From NCBI GenBank assembly GCA_012517475.1, contig JAAYUV010000003.1, positions 1 through 64,000 on the forward strand: a stretch of 64,000 bases of DNA. Reading direction: 5' to 3'. The stretch is from Peptococcaceae bacterium (GTDB lineage Bacteria; Bacillota; Desulfitobacteriia; Desulfitobacteriales; Syntrophobotulaceae). A model generated the notes under the pieces. That model saw nothing but the letters and a program-made list of their open reading frames with translations, had not been told where the DNA came from and ran no database searches. Shown here piece after piece: positions 11,229-20,217 of the stretch. The position numbers and the translations under genes were made by a program. Position 1 is the first letter of the stretch, and each line of letters opens with the position of its first letter.

Positions 11229-11888
11229 TTAGATAAGTTCCCTGATTTTTTCCGCCAACCCCTGAATCCGTTCGTATTTGATCCGGTAGGAAACCCGGTT
11301 GGCGATCATCCTGGTCGTCGCCTCCATGATCGGTGCAATTTCCACCAGCTTATTTTGTCTTAGGGTGGTCCCCGTGGATACAATATCGACAATCATCTCG
11401 GCCAATCCTACCCTCGGTGCAAGCTCAATATTGCCGTGAAGCTTGATGGGTGTAACTTGCATTCCCCGTTCGCTGAAAAACATTTGTGCCACCCTGGGAA
11501 ATTTTGTAGCCGCCCGTTTATGGTTCAGCACGCTCAGGTCGTATGATCCATCCGCTAATTTAGGCGGTTTGGTCTCTTCCGGCATGGCGACGACAAACCG
11601 GCAGTAGCCGAATTTAAGGTCAACCAGTTCAGCTACATCCAGGTTCTGTTCCACCAAGGTATCCTTGCCCACAAATCCGATATCGGCAGCGCCATATTCC
11701 ACATAGGTAGGGATATCCGTTGGCCTGCAGATAATAATCCGGGCTTCCGAACCGGTCAGCTCAAACATTAATTTGCGCGAATCTTCCTCCACGGATCTGC
11801 AGTCTATACCCGCATGATTGAGCAGGCGGACTGAGTCTTCCAGTAATTTTCCCTTGGGCAATGCAATGGTGATAAAATTTTTGGTCAT
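11229..11888 (-). CDS. hisG: ATP phosphoribosyltransferase catalytic subunit HisG (short form)
   Basis: First, committed step of histidine synthesis. At 219 aa it is the short form that lacks the C-terminal regulatory domain and needs HisZ, which is encoded by hisZ at 13145-14299. Visible are [10 protein letters not shown] at the N-terminus, VGKDTLVE and the PRPP-binding [12 protein letters not shown] near residue 160. GGAG lies upstream of the ATG. A candidate promoter lies in the 150-bp gap between it and pfkA. Confidence 0.96.
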   Translation of the reverse strand: MTKNFITIALPKGKLLEDSVRLLNHAGIDCRSVEEDSRKLMFELTGSEARIIICRPTDIPTYVEYGAADIGFVGKDTLVEQNLDVAELVDLKFGYCRFVVAMPEETKPPKLADGSYDLSVLNHKRAATKFPRVAQMFFSERGMQVTPIKLHGNIELAPRVGLAEMIVDIVSTGTTLRQNKLVEIAPIMEATTRMIANRVSYRIKYERIQGLAEKIRELI

Positions 11889-11953
11889 GAATCTTACTCC
11901 TTCCGAAAACCAGGCACAAGATAATTTAGTTGTTTATTGTTTTAACTAATTAA

Positions 11954-11982
11954 AGTATTAAAGTACATGAAAAGTATAACAA
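11954..11982 (-). promoter_or_regulatory. Candidate sigma-A promoter of hisG
   Basis: Reading on the minus strand, TTGTTA (11977-11982) is followed after 17 bases by AATACT (11954-11959), in the gap between pfkA and hisG. This would allow the hisGDCBHAFI part to be transcribed apart from hisZ-pfkA. Inferred from consensus only. Confidence 0.4.
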
Positions 11983-12013
11983 GCGTATCCCCGAAAGTAA
12001 ATACCCTTGTTAT
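11976..12013. terminator. Hairpin between pfkA and hisG
   Basis: ATAACAAG at 11976-11983 pairs exactly with CTTGTTAT at 12006-12013, with additional pairing GTATC/GATAC-like inside. On the plus strand the stem is followed by ATTTTTT. It may terminate the yerC-hisZ-pfkA message weakly on the minus strand, or act as an attenuator; it overlaps the candidate hisG promoter. Confidence 0.4.
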
Positions 12014-12038
12014 ATTTTTTCTATGCATTTTTCTTTTT

Positions 12039-13121
12039 TTATTCCCCAAAGTGCAGTCCCAGTTTGCGGGCAGTCTGCAATACCGGATCATCCAAAGAAA
12101 TCTTTTTCAGGCGGTTAACCGCATCAGTCAAAGGAACGCAGACGATTTCAGAACCCTGAAGCGCAACCATTTTGCCAAATTCCCCGGCCGCTACCGCATC
12201 GACAGCAGCGACACCATAACGGGTAGCCAGGACTCTGTCATAGGTATTAGGAGAACCGCCTCTTTGAATATGCCCTAAGACGGTAACCCTTGTTTCCAGG
12301 CCGATCAGTCCTTCCAGTTCTCCCGCCACTTTAGCCGCAATCCCGCCCAGTTTGATGGGATCCGTCCTTCCGGCAATTGTCCGTTCAACAACCATTTCCC
12401 CATTCAAAGGTTTGGCGCCTTCCGCAACTACCATAATACTGAATTTCTTGCCGCTTTTCTTCCTGTTTTCCACCGCCTCAGCCACTTTGCGGATATCATA
12501 AGGAATTTCCGGGATGAGAATCACATCCGCCCCTCCGGCAATTCCCGAATGGAGAGCAATCCAACCGGCGTAACGGCCCATTACTTCAAGAACCATCACC
12601 CTGTGATGAGATTCTGCCGTGGTATGAAGCTTGTCCAGGGCTTCCTGTGCCGTTTCGACCGCAGATTGAAACCCGAAAGTAAAATCGGTCGCCATTAAAT
12701 CATTGTCAATGGTTTTGGGGACTCCGACCACTTTGAGTCCTTTTCCGGAAAGCTCTAAAGCAATATTCAGGCTTCCGTCCCCGCCTATGACGACAAGGAC
12801 CTCAACTCCCAAACCGGCCAGGTTTTCAATCACTTGATCAGAACGGTCTTCCTGAATGTCCTGACCATTCCGCCGCACAGAAAAGGCAAAGGGATTATCG
12901 CGGTTGGAAGTCCCCAGAATAGTCCCTCCTTTCGGAAGAATTCCGGATACTTCCTTAAAGCCCAACGGTATAAAATCCTTTTCGACGGCTCCCTTGAAAC
13001 CGTCTTTTATCCCGACGACGTCTATCCCTTGATGAAGCGCAGTTCTAACCACAGCTCTGATTACAGCATTCAACCCCGGGCAGTCCCCGCCCCCGGTTAA
13101 GACAGCTATTTTTTTCACCAT
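12039..13121 (-). CDS. pfkA: 6-phosphofructokinase
   Basis: Phosphorylates fructose 6-phosphate in glycolysis. The 360-aa protein starts MVKKIAVLTGGGDCPGLN. The phosphoryl-donor site reads IGGDGS and the catalytic loop VPKTIDNDL. The glycine after GGD together with lysine before TIDND matches the actinobacterial-type enzymes that use ATP, while classical PPi enzymes carry GGDD or GGED, so ATP use is favoured but not proven. AAGGAGG precedes the ATG by seven bases. It lies between hisZ and hisG, 23 bp after hisZ, so it interrupts the histidine genes. Confidence 0.93.
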   Translation of the reverse strand: MVKKIAVLTGGGDCPGLNAVIRAVVRTALHQGIDVVGIKDGFKGAVEKDFIPLGFKEVSGILPKGGTILGTSNRDNPFAFSVRRNGQDIQEDRSDQVIENLAGLGVEVLVVIGGDGSLNIALELSGKGLKVVGVPKTIDNDLMATDFTFGFQSAVETAQEALDKLHTTAESHHRVMVLEVMGRYAGWIALHSGIAGGADVILIPEIPYDIRKVAEAVENRKKSGKKFSIMVVAEGAKPLNGEMVVERTIAGRTDPIKLGGIAAKVAGELEGLIGLETRVTVLGHIQRGGSPNTYDRVLATRYGVAAVDAVAAGEFGKMVALQGSEIVCVPLTDAVNRLKKISLDDPVLQTARKLGLHFGE

Positions 13122-13144
13122 GACAGATCCTCCTTTATAAGGGT

Positions 13145-14299
13145 TCAGCTTTCCACTCTTTCCAATTCGGAGATTCCCCGGCTGGAAGCCATCTTTCTTG
13201 CATCCGTATCCGTAATGTACCCCAGCGCCATTTCAACTTTCTTGCCGCCTTTTCTTAGTTCACGGCAGCGTTTGATAACAGCCCCCGGTGATTGTCCGTA
13301 AACTAGTATATCGGCATTCTCCACCTCATAATCCTGCAGCTGTTCTATCATAATCCCTAAATTTACTGCAAAGCCGGTGGCAGGGAGATTTATCCCGAAA
13401 TCTGAATAAAGACCGTCATAACGCCCGCCGTCGATGACCGGACTCCCTATTCCCGGCAGGTAGCCTTCAAAAATAGCGCCTGTATAGTAGGAAAAACCGC
13501 GGAGGATCCCTAAATCCAAAGACACAAATTCCTGAACACCAAAATCTTTTAAGTATAAGTATATGGTCCGGAGGGATTCTACTGCCCTTCGGATTGCCGG
13601 GATATGATTCCAGCTCTGAAGTTTATTCAGCACGTCTTCCTTCCCTGTCAGATGCGGCATAGAAAGGAGCAAATCTTTAGCCGCTTCAGGAAGCTCACTT
13701 TGGGAGATCACACTTTCCATTTTCACCATATCTTTGCGCGCAATCCCATCCTCAAGTTCCTCTCTCAGTTTGGGGCTGAAATTCATTTCCTGGGCAAGTC
13801 CGGAAAATATTCCGTTATGGCCAAGACTCAGCTGGAAGTTTCTGATTTCCAAAGCCTTCATAATTTCAACGGCCAGGGCAATGACTTCCGCATCTGCAAT
13901 ATCCGAACCGGAACCTACCAGCTCGACTCCGACCTGGCGGAATTCCCGGTACCGGGATGAATCATTGCGGTAAACATCCCCGCTGTAACAGTACCGGAGA
14001 GGAAATATCCCTCCCCGTTGCCTTGCGCTGACCATCCTGGCAATGGGTGTGGTAAATTCCGGCCGCAGGACAACAATGTGGCCGTTTTTATCAAAAAACT
14101 TGTATAACCGGTCTTCTTTATTGGCGTCGGGTTCCACACAAGCCCTATACTCCAAGCCGGGAGTAGCTACCTTTTGATAAGACCAATTTTTGCAGACCTG
14201 AATGGCCTTTCCTTCCAGCGCTTCCAACGAAGCCAATTCTCCCGGAAGCAAATCCCTCATGCCTTCCGGAAGTTTTAATCCCAATGTTGATCTTTCCAT
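13145..14299 (-). CDS. hisZ: ATP phosphoribosyltransferase regulatory subunit HisZ
   Basis: A histidyl-tRNA-synthetase-like paralogue that complexes with short HisG and confers histidine feedback control. It has the class II synthetase core (LPEGMRDLLPGE near residue 10, LRPEFTTPIARMVS, YCYSGDVYR, a GRYDGLYSDFG segment) but lacks a synthetase anticodon-binding domain of full length. The chosen start MERSTLG has AGAGGTG eight bases upstream; an in-frame start 11 codons earlier exists. It is 384 aa and is co-oriented with pfkA and hisG. Confidence 0.95.
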   Translation of the reverse strand: MERSTLGLKLPEGMRDLLPGELASLEALEGKAIQVCKNWSYQKVATPGLEYRACVEPDANKEDRLYKFFDKNGHIVVLRPEFTTPIARMVSARQRGGIFPLRYCYSGDVYRNDSSRYREFRQVGVELVGSGSDIADAEVIALAVEIMKALEIRNFQLSLGHNGIFSGLAQEMNFSPKLREELEDGIARKDMVKMESVISQSELPEAAKDLLLSMPHLTGKEDVLNKLQSWNHIPAIRRAVESLRTIYLYLKDFGVQEFVSLDLGILRGFSYYTGAIFEGYLPGIGSPVIDGGRYDGLYSDFGINLPATGFAVNLGIMIEQLQDYEVENADILVYGQSPGAVIKRCRELRKGGKKVEMALGYITDTDARKMASSRGISELERVES

Positions 14300-14343
14300 C
14301 TTGCTTGCACCTCTTCTTGCACATGTAATCATTTATGGCTGCT

Positions 14344-14652
14344 TTATTCTTCTATATGTTTTTCCTCAAGCCTTTTCAGAATCATTTTATAGCCATCGGC
14401 CCCATAATTGAGGCATCTTTTCACCCTGCTGATTGTTGCAGAGCTGGCGCCGGTCACCTCGGCTATTTTTGTGTAAGTGATATCCGCTTCCAGCATCCGG
14501 GCAACTTCCAACCTCTGGGCCAACGCTTTAATTTCCGCGACGGTCGCAATGTCCTGAAAAAACCGGTAACATTCCTCTTTGGTTTCTAAAAGCAGAATCG
14601 CCTCAAAAAGAGAATCTGTCAGGTCATCTTTGAGCCTTTCATCGCTCCCCAT
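14344..14652 (-). CDS. yerC: TrpR-like regulator, YerC/YecD family
   Basis: A 102-aa DNA-binding protein of the TrpR/YerC family. The N-terminal helices (LTDSLFEAILLLETKEEC) precede a helix-turn-helix (TYTKIAEVTGASSATISRV, about residues 55-75). YerC proteins occur next to histidine genes in many Firmicutes, and hisZ follows 44 bp downstream here, so a role in sensing aromatic or histidine supply is plausible. No ligand can be read from the sequence. A palindrome upstream of the gene may be its own operator. Confidence 0.88.
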   Translation of the reverse strand: MGSDERLKDDLTDSLFEAILLLETKEECYRFFQDIATVAEIKALAQRLEVARMLEADITYTKIAEVTGASSATISRVKRCLNYGADGYKMILKRLEEKHIEE

Positions 14653-14703
14653 GGTTACACCTCCGCGAATGCTCTTTTATCATTCAACATTCAAAAACTC
14701 TTT

Positions 14704-14727
14704 CATACTTTAATTTATGAAAGTATG
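14704..14727. promoter_or_regulatory. Palindromic operator candidate upstream of yerC
   Basis: CATACTTT at 14704-14711 and AAAGTATG at 14720-14727 are exact inverted repeats with an 8-base spacer, about 50-75 bp ahead of the yerC start. An alternative pairing CTTTCATA/TATGAAAG overlaps it. The position fits autoregulation by YerC or control of the his block. Confidence 0.45.
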
Positions 14728-14770
14728 GACGAACTGTCAAGCACAAATAACAAAAAGCCTAATAAAAAAA

Positions 14771-14816
14771 GGTGCCCCTGCCTGCAATTTATTTTCATTC
14801 GCTGTACAACGGCCCC
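14771..14816. repeat. Short copy of dispersed hairpin repeat
   Basis: Read on the minus strand it starts GGGGCCGTTGTACAGCGAAT and resembles the right half of the hairpin at 53829-53903 (GGGGCTGTTGCACAACGAAT). The GGGGC/GCCCC ends can pair. It lies between yerC and livF. Confidence 0.4.
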
Positions 14817-14854
14817 TTGAAATCAATTCTATGCAATGAAGTATCTTTGCCTGA

Positions 14855-15568
14855 TTATACCCCTAAATGCTTTTTCTGGTTCTCCTTATCATGAATAAAT
14901 TCTGTAATTCCGGAACAATAAATGATTTGACCATTTACCAAAATATAAACCTTATCTGCAATCCTCTGAGCCAGATCGAGATTCTGTTCTGCAACCAGGA
15001 TGGATACCCCCTGACTTGCAAGATCCTGGCATATTCCAATAATACGCTCAATGACCATGGTTGAAATTCCTTCAGAGGGTTCATCCATGAGTATCAGTCC
15101 CGGATTCCCTACCAAGGCCCTGCTGATGGCAAGAATCTGCTGTTCCCCCCCGCTGAGCTTTGTCCCGCCGGTATCTTTCCGTTGTGCTATTTCCGGGAAA
15201 GTAGAATATATCCGCTCCGGTGTCCACTCATGGTCACTCTTGGCAGGCCTATAGGCAATACGCAAGTGTTCGTCGACACTCAGAGAAGAAAACAGAAGCC
15301 ATCCCTGCGGGACATAAGCGATTCCTGCCCTGGCAATCTCATCCGTCCGGCGCTCAATCATCTCCTCATTCCGGAATAGAATACTTCCCTTCCTGGTAAC
15401 CTCTTTGAGTCCCATAATAGCCTTTAGCAATGTAGACTTTCCCATCCCATTTCGTCCAAGAACAACGATTTTCTCCCCTTTGTTCGCTTCCAAAGATATA
15501 TTCTGGAGAACATGGGATTTCCCGTAAAAGGCATTTAACCCTTCGATCGTCAATAATTTTTCTTCCAT
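14855..15568 (-). CDS. livF: Branched-chain amino acid ABC transporter ATP-binding protein LivF
   Basis: Cytoplasmic ATPase of a Liv/HAAT-type importer, 237 aa. Walker A reads GRNGMGKST, the signature is KLSGGEQQ, and Walker B is LILMDEPSEG followed by the H-loop region (VAEQNLDLA). The EGIS and EQN motifs are typical of LivF. It lies 56 bp downstream of livG. No periplasmic binding protein or LivH gene is present nearby, and livM is truncated, so the transporter is probably not functional as encoded here. Confidence 0.92.
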   Translation of the reverse strand: MEEKLLTIEGLNAFYGKSHVLQNISLEANKGEKIVVLGRNGMGKSTLLKAIMGLKEVTRKGSILFRNEEMIERRTDEIARAGIAYVPQGWLLFSSLSVDEHLRIAYRPAKSDHEWTPERIYSTFPEIAQRKDTGGTKLSGGEQQILAISRALVGNPGLILMDEPSEGISTMVIERIIGICQDLASQGVSILVAEQNLDLAQRIADKVYILVNGQIIYCSGITEFIHDKENQKKHLGV

Positions 15569-15624
15569 GGTTTCCTTCCTTACTCCTGAAATCTTCTTGT
15601 CCTCTCAAATGAAATGGAAAACGG

Positions 15625-16404
15625 TCAGGCTTGATTTCCGGTTAATTTATAGATTTTGTGCACCTCAGGATTGTTTTTGATTTCCTGGGGACTCCCTTCT
15701 GCCACAATCACCCCGTGGTTCAGCACCGTCACATTTTCGGTAATACTTAAGGCAAAATCCATGTCATGTTCAATAATCAGGGCTATTTTCTCCTGAGCCA
15801 GCCTTCTCACCAGCTCACCCATAAATTTTCTTTCCTGGGGAGAAAGCCCTGCCAGCGGCTCGTCAAAAAGGATCACCTTGGGGTTGGGGGCCAAAGCCAT
15901 TCCCAGTTCCAGTTGTCTTTGTTCTCCATGCGAAAGACTGCTTACCGTGGTCCGCAGCTTATTCTCCAGGGCAACACTTTCCGCAACTTCATTAATCCTG
16001 GCCACTCGCTTTTTATATGTTTTCCAATTGTGCAGAAACACAATTTTTTTATCCTTGTCTTCCCATTGTCCGCCTGCCAAGGAAAGAAATAAATTTTCCT
16101 CAACCGTCATTTCCTTAAAAAGATTGGAGATTTGATAAGTCCTGGCCAAACCAAGATTGCTCCGGGTTTGAATGCTGGATTGGCTGATATTCTCTCCAAA
16201 CAGGCAGATTTCACCACTGTCCATAGGAATCTCACCGGTTATTAGGTTAAACAGTGTTGTTTTCCCCGCACCATTTGGCCCGATGAGCACCCTGCTCTTC
16301 CCTTCCGCTAAAGAAATGGTCACATTGTGTATGGCTTTAACCCCTCCAAAGGATTTTGTCAGGTTTTTGACAGCAAGCGCCGGTTTATTCGTTTCATTGT
16401 TCAT
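15625..16404 (-). CDS. livG: Branched-chain amino acid ABC transporter ATP-binding protein LivG
   Basis: Second ATPase of the Liv importer, 259 aa. Walker A is GPNGAGKTT, the signature SLSHGEQRQ and Walker B VILFDEPLAGLSP; the IEHDMDFAL H-loop is characteristic of LivG. RTYQISNLFKEMTVEENL matches the family Q-loop region. It starts 7 bp after the livM remnant. Intact by length and motifs even though the permease partner is damaged. Confidence 0.92.
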   Translation of the reverse strand: MNNETNKPALAVKNLTKSFGGVKAIHNVTISLAEGKSRVLIGPNGAGKTTLFNLITGEIPMDSGEICLFGENISQSSIQTRSNLGLARTYQISNLFKEMTVEENLFLSLAGGQWEDKDKKIVFLHNWKTYKKRVARINEVAESVALENKLRTTVSSLSHGEQRQLELGMALAPNPKVILFDEPLAGLSPQERKFMGELVRRLAQEKIALIIEHDMDFALSITENVTVLNHGVIVAEGSPQEIKNNPEVHKIYKLTGNQA

Positions 16405-16411
16405 ACCTAAG

Positions 16412-17090
16412 TCAATCCTTTACTTCGCTTTTTTGTTTATCTTTTGAGAACCTTATCCAAATACTCTCCAGTATTCCTGTCACGCCCTTCGGAGCGAATA
16501 CGATGACGATAAGAAACAATATTCCGATGATTAATAGATAACGCTGGGTAATCCCGCTTAAGACAATTTCCAGGACCTTAATAATCCCGGTCCCGATAAT
16601 TGCTCCGAAAATACTGTTGACTCCTCCGAAAATTGAGGCAATCATGACTTGATTCGATGCATTTAAGGTAATGGCATCCGGATTAATGATCCCTGAATAG
16701 TAAACATAGAACATTCCGGAAAGGGAAGCGACAAATGATGAGATCATGAAAGCCAGCCATTTCAGAAAAGAAGTATTGTATCCAAGCATCTTCATCCGGG
16801 ATTCACTTTCCCGAACTCCCCTCAATTTAAGACCAAACGGGGATTTGTTTATCGCGATAAGTCCGATCACGACTGCATAAGAAATAACCAATGTAAAGTA
16901 ATAAAAACCCACATTGGGGGAACTAAAACCCATTAGGAACTGGGGAACTTTGATTCCGGAAATACCGGTGGTTCCTTTGGTCAGGGAGATCCACTGCAGA
17001 ACCAGCGCCCAGACAAGCTGTCCTAATACGAGTGTAAGCATCAGGAAGTACACTTCTTTGGAGCGGTTGGCAAGTACTCCAAAGAAAAAT
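16412..17090 (-). pseudogene. livM: livM permease, 5'-truncated by a deletion junction
   Basis: Hydrophobic permease homologue. The frame is LivM-like from about 17090 ([18 protein letters not shown]) through LQWISLTKGTTGISGI to the C-terminus RFSKDKQKSEVKD. An internal ATG at 17053 would give only 213 aa, against about 290-350 for the family. The missing N-terminus holds the first several membrane helices. Immediately upstream the sequence switches into a PEP-hydrolase-family reading frame, so livM was joined to another gene by deletion or recombination. Whether a shortened permease is made is unknown. Confidence 0.75.
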
Positions 17091-17425
17091 CAATGGCGTG
17101 AGCTTTGCGAATCATTTCAACCTCAAGGTCATAACTCATACCGGTTTCTTCCAGATTTTTGCGGAATACTCCATCGATTAACCCGACGGTTGGGAAATTC
17201 TGAACCCCCGAGAAACCCATTTCTTTCAGACTGTTCAAGAATACATCGATAAGCCTGAATGGATCCGTTCCGCAGACCCCGGCCAAAACCGGGGTATTTT
17301 TTACTACCGGCAGAACCTCGCTCGCCATTTCCACCACTATACTGTTGGCATCCCCGTAAGGCATAAGTCCGGCCAATGAGCCTCGTCCTGCCATCCTATA
17401 GCGGCCGGAGTTGTAGATAATAAAA
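17091..17425 (-). pseudogene. Fragment of PEP-hydrolase-family TIM-barrel gene
   Basis: Frame starting near 17425 reads [20 protein letters not shown], then [11 protein letters not shown] and [19 protein letters not shown], which are typical of the phosphoenolpyruvate hydrolase-like TIM-barrel family (COG5564). The N-terminal third and the C-terminal third are missing. An ATG at 17394 opens a 117-aa frame ending at 17041 inside livM. It begins directly after the terminator-like hairpin of the sigma-54 regulator gene. This is the remnant between two junctions, with the liv binding-protein and livH genes presumably lost. Confidence 0.7.
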
Positions 17426-17428
17426 ATA

Positions 17429-17462
17429 ACACATGAGGAGAAATGTCTTTCCCCTCATGTGT
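17429..17462 (-). terminator. Terminator of sigma-54 regulator gene
   Basis: ACACATGAGG (17429-17438) pairs with CCTCATGTGT (17453-17462) around a 14-base loop. On the minus strand it is followed by TATTTTTATTAT. It lies 22 bp beyond the stop of the regulator gene. Confidence 0.7.
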
Positions 17463-17484
17463 TGAATCTTCACTGTATTCTTCA

Positions 17485-18873
17485 TTATGAATCACTGATT
17501 CCGAACTTCGTCATCTTATTGTATAGTGTCCGGCGGGTTATTCCAAGATACTCGGCAGTTTTGTTCCGGTTCCAATTAAATTTTTCCAAACTGTCAAGGA
17601 TTAATTCTTTCTCGTAAATCTCCTGACGCTTCCCGACAGTTTTTAGGATTTGGGAATGATCCGGCGGACCAGGATTTGCCAATCCCAGATTTCTGATCTG
17701 ATAAGGAAAGTCTTCTACCTTAATTACATCCCCTTCGGTAAGGATAGCAGCCCGTTCCAGGATATGTTTGAGTTCCCTCACATTGCCGGGCCAATCGTAT
17801 TCCATCAGCATATCAAAAGCAGCAGGCTCTATTCTTTTTATTTTCTTTCCGAACTCTTTCTCAATGGTTTGCAGAAAGTGGTTCACAAGAAGGAAAATAT
17901 CCTCTTTGTGACGGCGCAAAGGCGGAGTCTCTATAGATACTACATTAATCCGGTAATAGAGGTCTTCGCGGAATGTTCCTTCCTTTACGCCTTTTAAGAT
18001 ATCCACATTGGTTGCACAAATAATCCGGGTATCAATCTTAATGGTCTCTGTTCCCCCGACTCTCTGAAACTCCTGTTCCTGGATGGCCCGCAGCAGTTTG
18101 GCCTGGGTTTTCAGCGTCATCTCCCCGATTTCATCCAGAAACAGCGTTCCGTGGTTGGCCAATTCAAAACGACCGAGTCGTCGTTGGATGGCGCCTGTGA
18201 ACGCACCTTTTTCATGGCCGAAAAGTTCGCTTTCCAGAACACTATCGGGCAGGGCGGCACAGTTAACCTTTATAAAAGGACCTTTATAGCGTGAACTGTT
18301 ATAATGGATTGCCCGTACGATGAGCTCCTTGCCTGTTCCACTTTCTCCTTTAACCAGAACATTAATATTCTTGTCCGCAACTTTATTGATAATGTCATAG
18401 ATTTCTTGCATAGCCCGGCTTTGCCCGACTATTTCATCAAAACCCTTTTTCTTAATCAGTTCTTTTTTAAGCATTTCATTTTCTTTGATGAGTTTTTCGT
18501 AATTCTTAAAATTATCGGTTGTTTCCCTGATAATGATCTCAGTGGGAATCCGTTCAAAGCTTGATCCCCCGATATAGCCGATGGCACTGGAGTTTTGATA
18601 AAAAAATGCCGCTTGTTCCGGTGTTTTAATCGGACCGCCGTACACCATAAGAAAGGAATCCGGTGCTGTTTTTTTTGCGCTTTGAAAGATTCGTTTGGCT
18701 ATACCCAATCCCTCTTCCAAACTGGTTCTTTGCACAATACTGTTTTCCCCACCGACTGTCCAGCTCAAATGGGCACAGATAACATCTACACCGACCTGGG
18801 CCATCTTTTCTGCTTGTTCTTCGTTAAAAACGAAGGCGATCGTAAAAAGTTCCTTTTCTTTTGCCGTTTTCAT
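17485..18873 (-). CDS. Sigma-54-interacting activator (C-terminal part of a frameshifted TIM-barrel fusion)
   Basis: The frame starts in the middle of a TIM barrel ([27 protein letters not shown], residues 1-120), then has a short coiled linker and a full AAA+ sigma-54 activation domain: Walker A GESGTGKE, the sigma-54 contact loop GAFTGA, and Walker [10 protein letters not shown]. It ends with a Fis-type helix-turn-helix ([18 protein letters not shown], about residues 435-455). The barrel half continues in another frame in the gene just upstream, so the intact protein would be about 610 aa. The TIM barrel probably senses a metabolite. The likely targets are the damaged PEP-hydrolase/liv genes downstream. 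Confidence 0.85.
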   Translation of the reverse strand: MKTAKEKELFTIAFVFNEEQAEKMAQVGVDVICAHLSWTVGGENSIVQRTSLEEGLGIAKRIFQSAKKTAPDSFLMVYGGPIKTPEQAAFFYQNSSAIGYIGGSSFERIPTEIIIRETTDNFKNYEKLIKENEMLKKELIKKKGFDEIVGQSRAMQEIYDIINKVADKNINVLVKGESGTGKELIVRAIHYNSSRYKGPFIKVNCAALPDSVLESELFGHEKGAFTGAIQRRLGRFELANHGTLFLDEIGEMTLKTQAKLLRAIQEQEFQRVGGTETIKIDTRIICATNVDILKGVKEGTFREDLYYRINVVSIETPPLRRHKEDIFLLVNHFLQTIEKEFGKKIKRIEPAAFDMLMEYDWPGNVRELKHILERAAILTEGDVIKVEDFPYQIRNLGLANPGPPDHSQILKTVGKRQEIYEKELILDSLEKFNWNRNKTAEYLGITRRTLYNKMTKFGISDS

Positions 18874-19313
18874 AAATTCAATTTCGCGTTGAAAGCCCAG
18901 ACCGTGCTCTTCAAGCGCTTCCCGAAACTACCATCAATCAGACCAACTGTCGGAAAATTGTTAACCCCGTGAAAACCCTTCTTTTTTATCCGATCCAAAA
19001 GCAATCCATGGTCAATGGTCGGATCTGTGGCGCAAGCTCCAAAAATGACCGGTTTATTTCTAATACGCGGAAGGATCTCCTCCGACCCGAATTCCATAAC
19101 GATATCGTTGCTATTGCCGAAAGGCATCATGCAGCAAATTGAAGACACCCCATAATTTCGAAATCTGCCGGCATTAAGAACAAGAATGAAGTCAGCTCCG
19201 CCTTCTACAGCTTGTTTTGCTGAGAACCCGGAACCAACCGCCACTCCGATTACCGGCTTATTGGCTGATATGCTTTTTGAGAGCTGCTGCCGAATTTCTA
19301 CTCTGCTGAGCAT
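18870..19313 (-). pseudogene. N-terminal half of frameshifted TIM-barrel/sigma-54 regulator
   Basis: Encodes MLSRVEIRQQLSKS, GVAVGSGFSAKQAVEGGADF and [11 protein letters not shown], the first half of a PEP-hydrolase-like barrel. After GLIDGS the frame goes wrong and stops after 147 residues. Reading one base over gives FREALEEHGLGFQREIEF and runs straight into the downstream frame. One T (of an expected four) is missing at 18925-18927 on the plus strand AAA run. Restoring it rebuilds a continuous protein of about 610 aa. Either a real mutation or a homopolymer sequencing error. Confidence 0.85.
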
Positions 19314-19418
19314 AATTTCTCCTCTTACAAGTTCCTATATCCAACATGAGATGTTCAATTGAGTTTTTAATTCTCTATAATTTTGAAATTACCTTCATTT
19401 CTTATGAAGATGAATAGG

Positions 19419-19461
19419 AAAAACCGGTATCTCTTTTTCGAAAATAAAAGTACCGGTTTTT
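19419..19461 (-). terminator. Terminator after lipoprotein gene
   Basis: AAAAACCGGTA pairs with TACCGGTTTTT around a 21-base loop. It lies 42 bp beyond the stop of the lipoprotein gene at 19503. The run of T on both sides makes it potentially bidirectional. Confidence 0.75.
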
Positions 19462-19502
19462 ATTATTCTCTTCTTTATCTTTTTCTAAATGCCTTTCCTT
19501 AT

Positions 19503-20207
19503 TCACATATCTAATTTTATGTAAGTGGTCATTTCCTGGTTGGCCGGGTTCTTAAAAAATATCTTTTTGTAGGATAATATCCCGTTTTCCTCCCATGTCA
19601 CCGGGAAATAATAATAGTTTGCCGTTCCTTTGGCAATAATCTTTTTTTCTTTTGTCTCAATGTTATATATAACCAAATCCACCGTGCCGTTTAATTCCAT
19701 AGCAGCTTCAGGCTTAATATCGCTTTCTTGACCCAGGGCCAGACACTTGGAATCCGGCGACCAGCATACCGCCCCTATATTCACAATACAATCGAGCAGG
19801 TGCGAATCTGTCGCATCAATCACATAACTGCTTCTGGAAATACTTGTTCCGGCGTCCGCCACTACATATCTGTTATCGGGCGACCAGATTAATTCGCATA
19901 TTCTATCTTTTACTTTTGCTAGTTCAACCGGTTCCGTTTTACCTGGCTGCCAAAGATAAAGCTGCTGATCCATTTGCTTTCCTGATGAAAAGGCTACTGC
20001 TGACCGGTCAGGAGACCAACTTATTAATTCTATGTCCCGTTCTTTTAACAGGCTGTCGATTGAATCGAAACTGCTCTCGACTACTTTCAAAGGGCGACCC
20101 TCTGATTCTTTAGGTTTCACCTTGGCGGCATCAGTACATCCTGAAATCATAAATATGATCAAACATACGAATATCCAAGATTTCTTTTTCAAGCAGTATT
20201 TTCTCAT
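19503..20207 (-). CDS. Lipoprotein with WD40/TolB-like beta-propeller repeats
   Basis: 234 aa with a type II signal peptide: positive N-terminus, hydrophobic core and lipobox ISGC at about residue 24. The mature part has three repeats of the pattern ISWSPD, LIWSPDNRYV and VCWSPDSKCLAL, typical of TolB-like propeller blades, then a closing LVIYNIETKEKK blade. It is therefore an extracytoplasmic, membrane-anchored protein, function unknown. It starts 10 bp downstream of a second lipoprotein gene, so the two are one operon. Three blades are fewer than a closed propeller, so it may need a partner. Confidence 0.8.
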   Translation of the reverse strand: MRKYCLKKKSWIFVCLIIFMISGCTDAAKVKPKESEGRPLKVVESSFDSIDSLLKERDIELISWSPDRSAVAFSSGKQMDQQLYLWQPGKTEPVELAKVKDRICELIWSPDNRYVVADAGTSISRSSYVIDATDSHLLDCIVNIGAVCWSPDSKCLALGQESDIKPEAAMELNGTVDLVIYNIETKEKKIIAKGTANYYYFPVTWEENGILSYKKIFFKNPANQEMTTYIKLDM

Positions 20208-20217
20208 CTTTTACCCT

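Noticed and set aside
12039-13121. Pyrophosphate-dependent phosphofructokinase
   Set aside because: The donor loop is GGDGS, not the GGDD/GGED found in PPi enzymes, although the KTIDND loop is shared with them.
19314-19420. Sigma-54 (-24/-12) promoter ahead of the activator gene
   Set aside because: No TGGCAC-N5-TTGC pattern was found in this gap.
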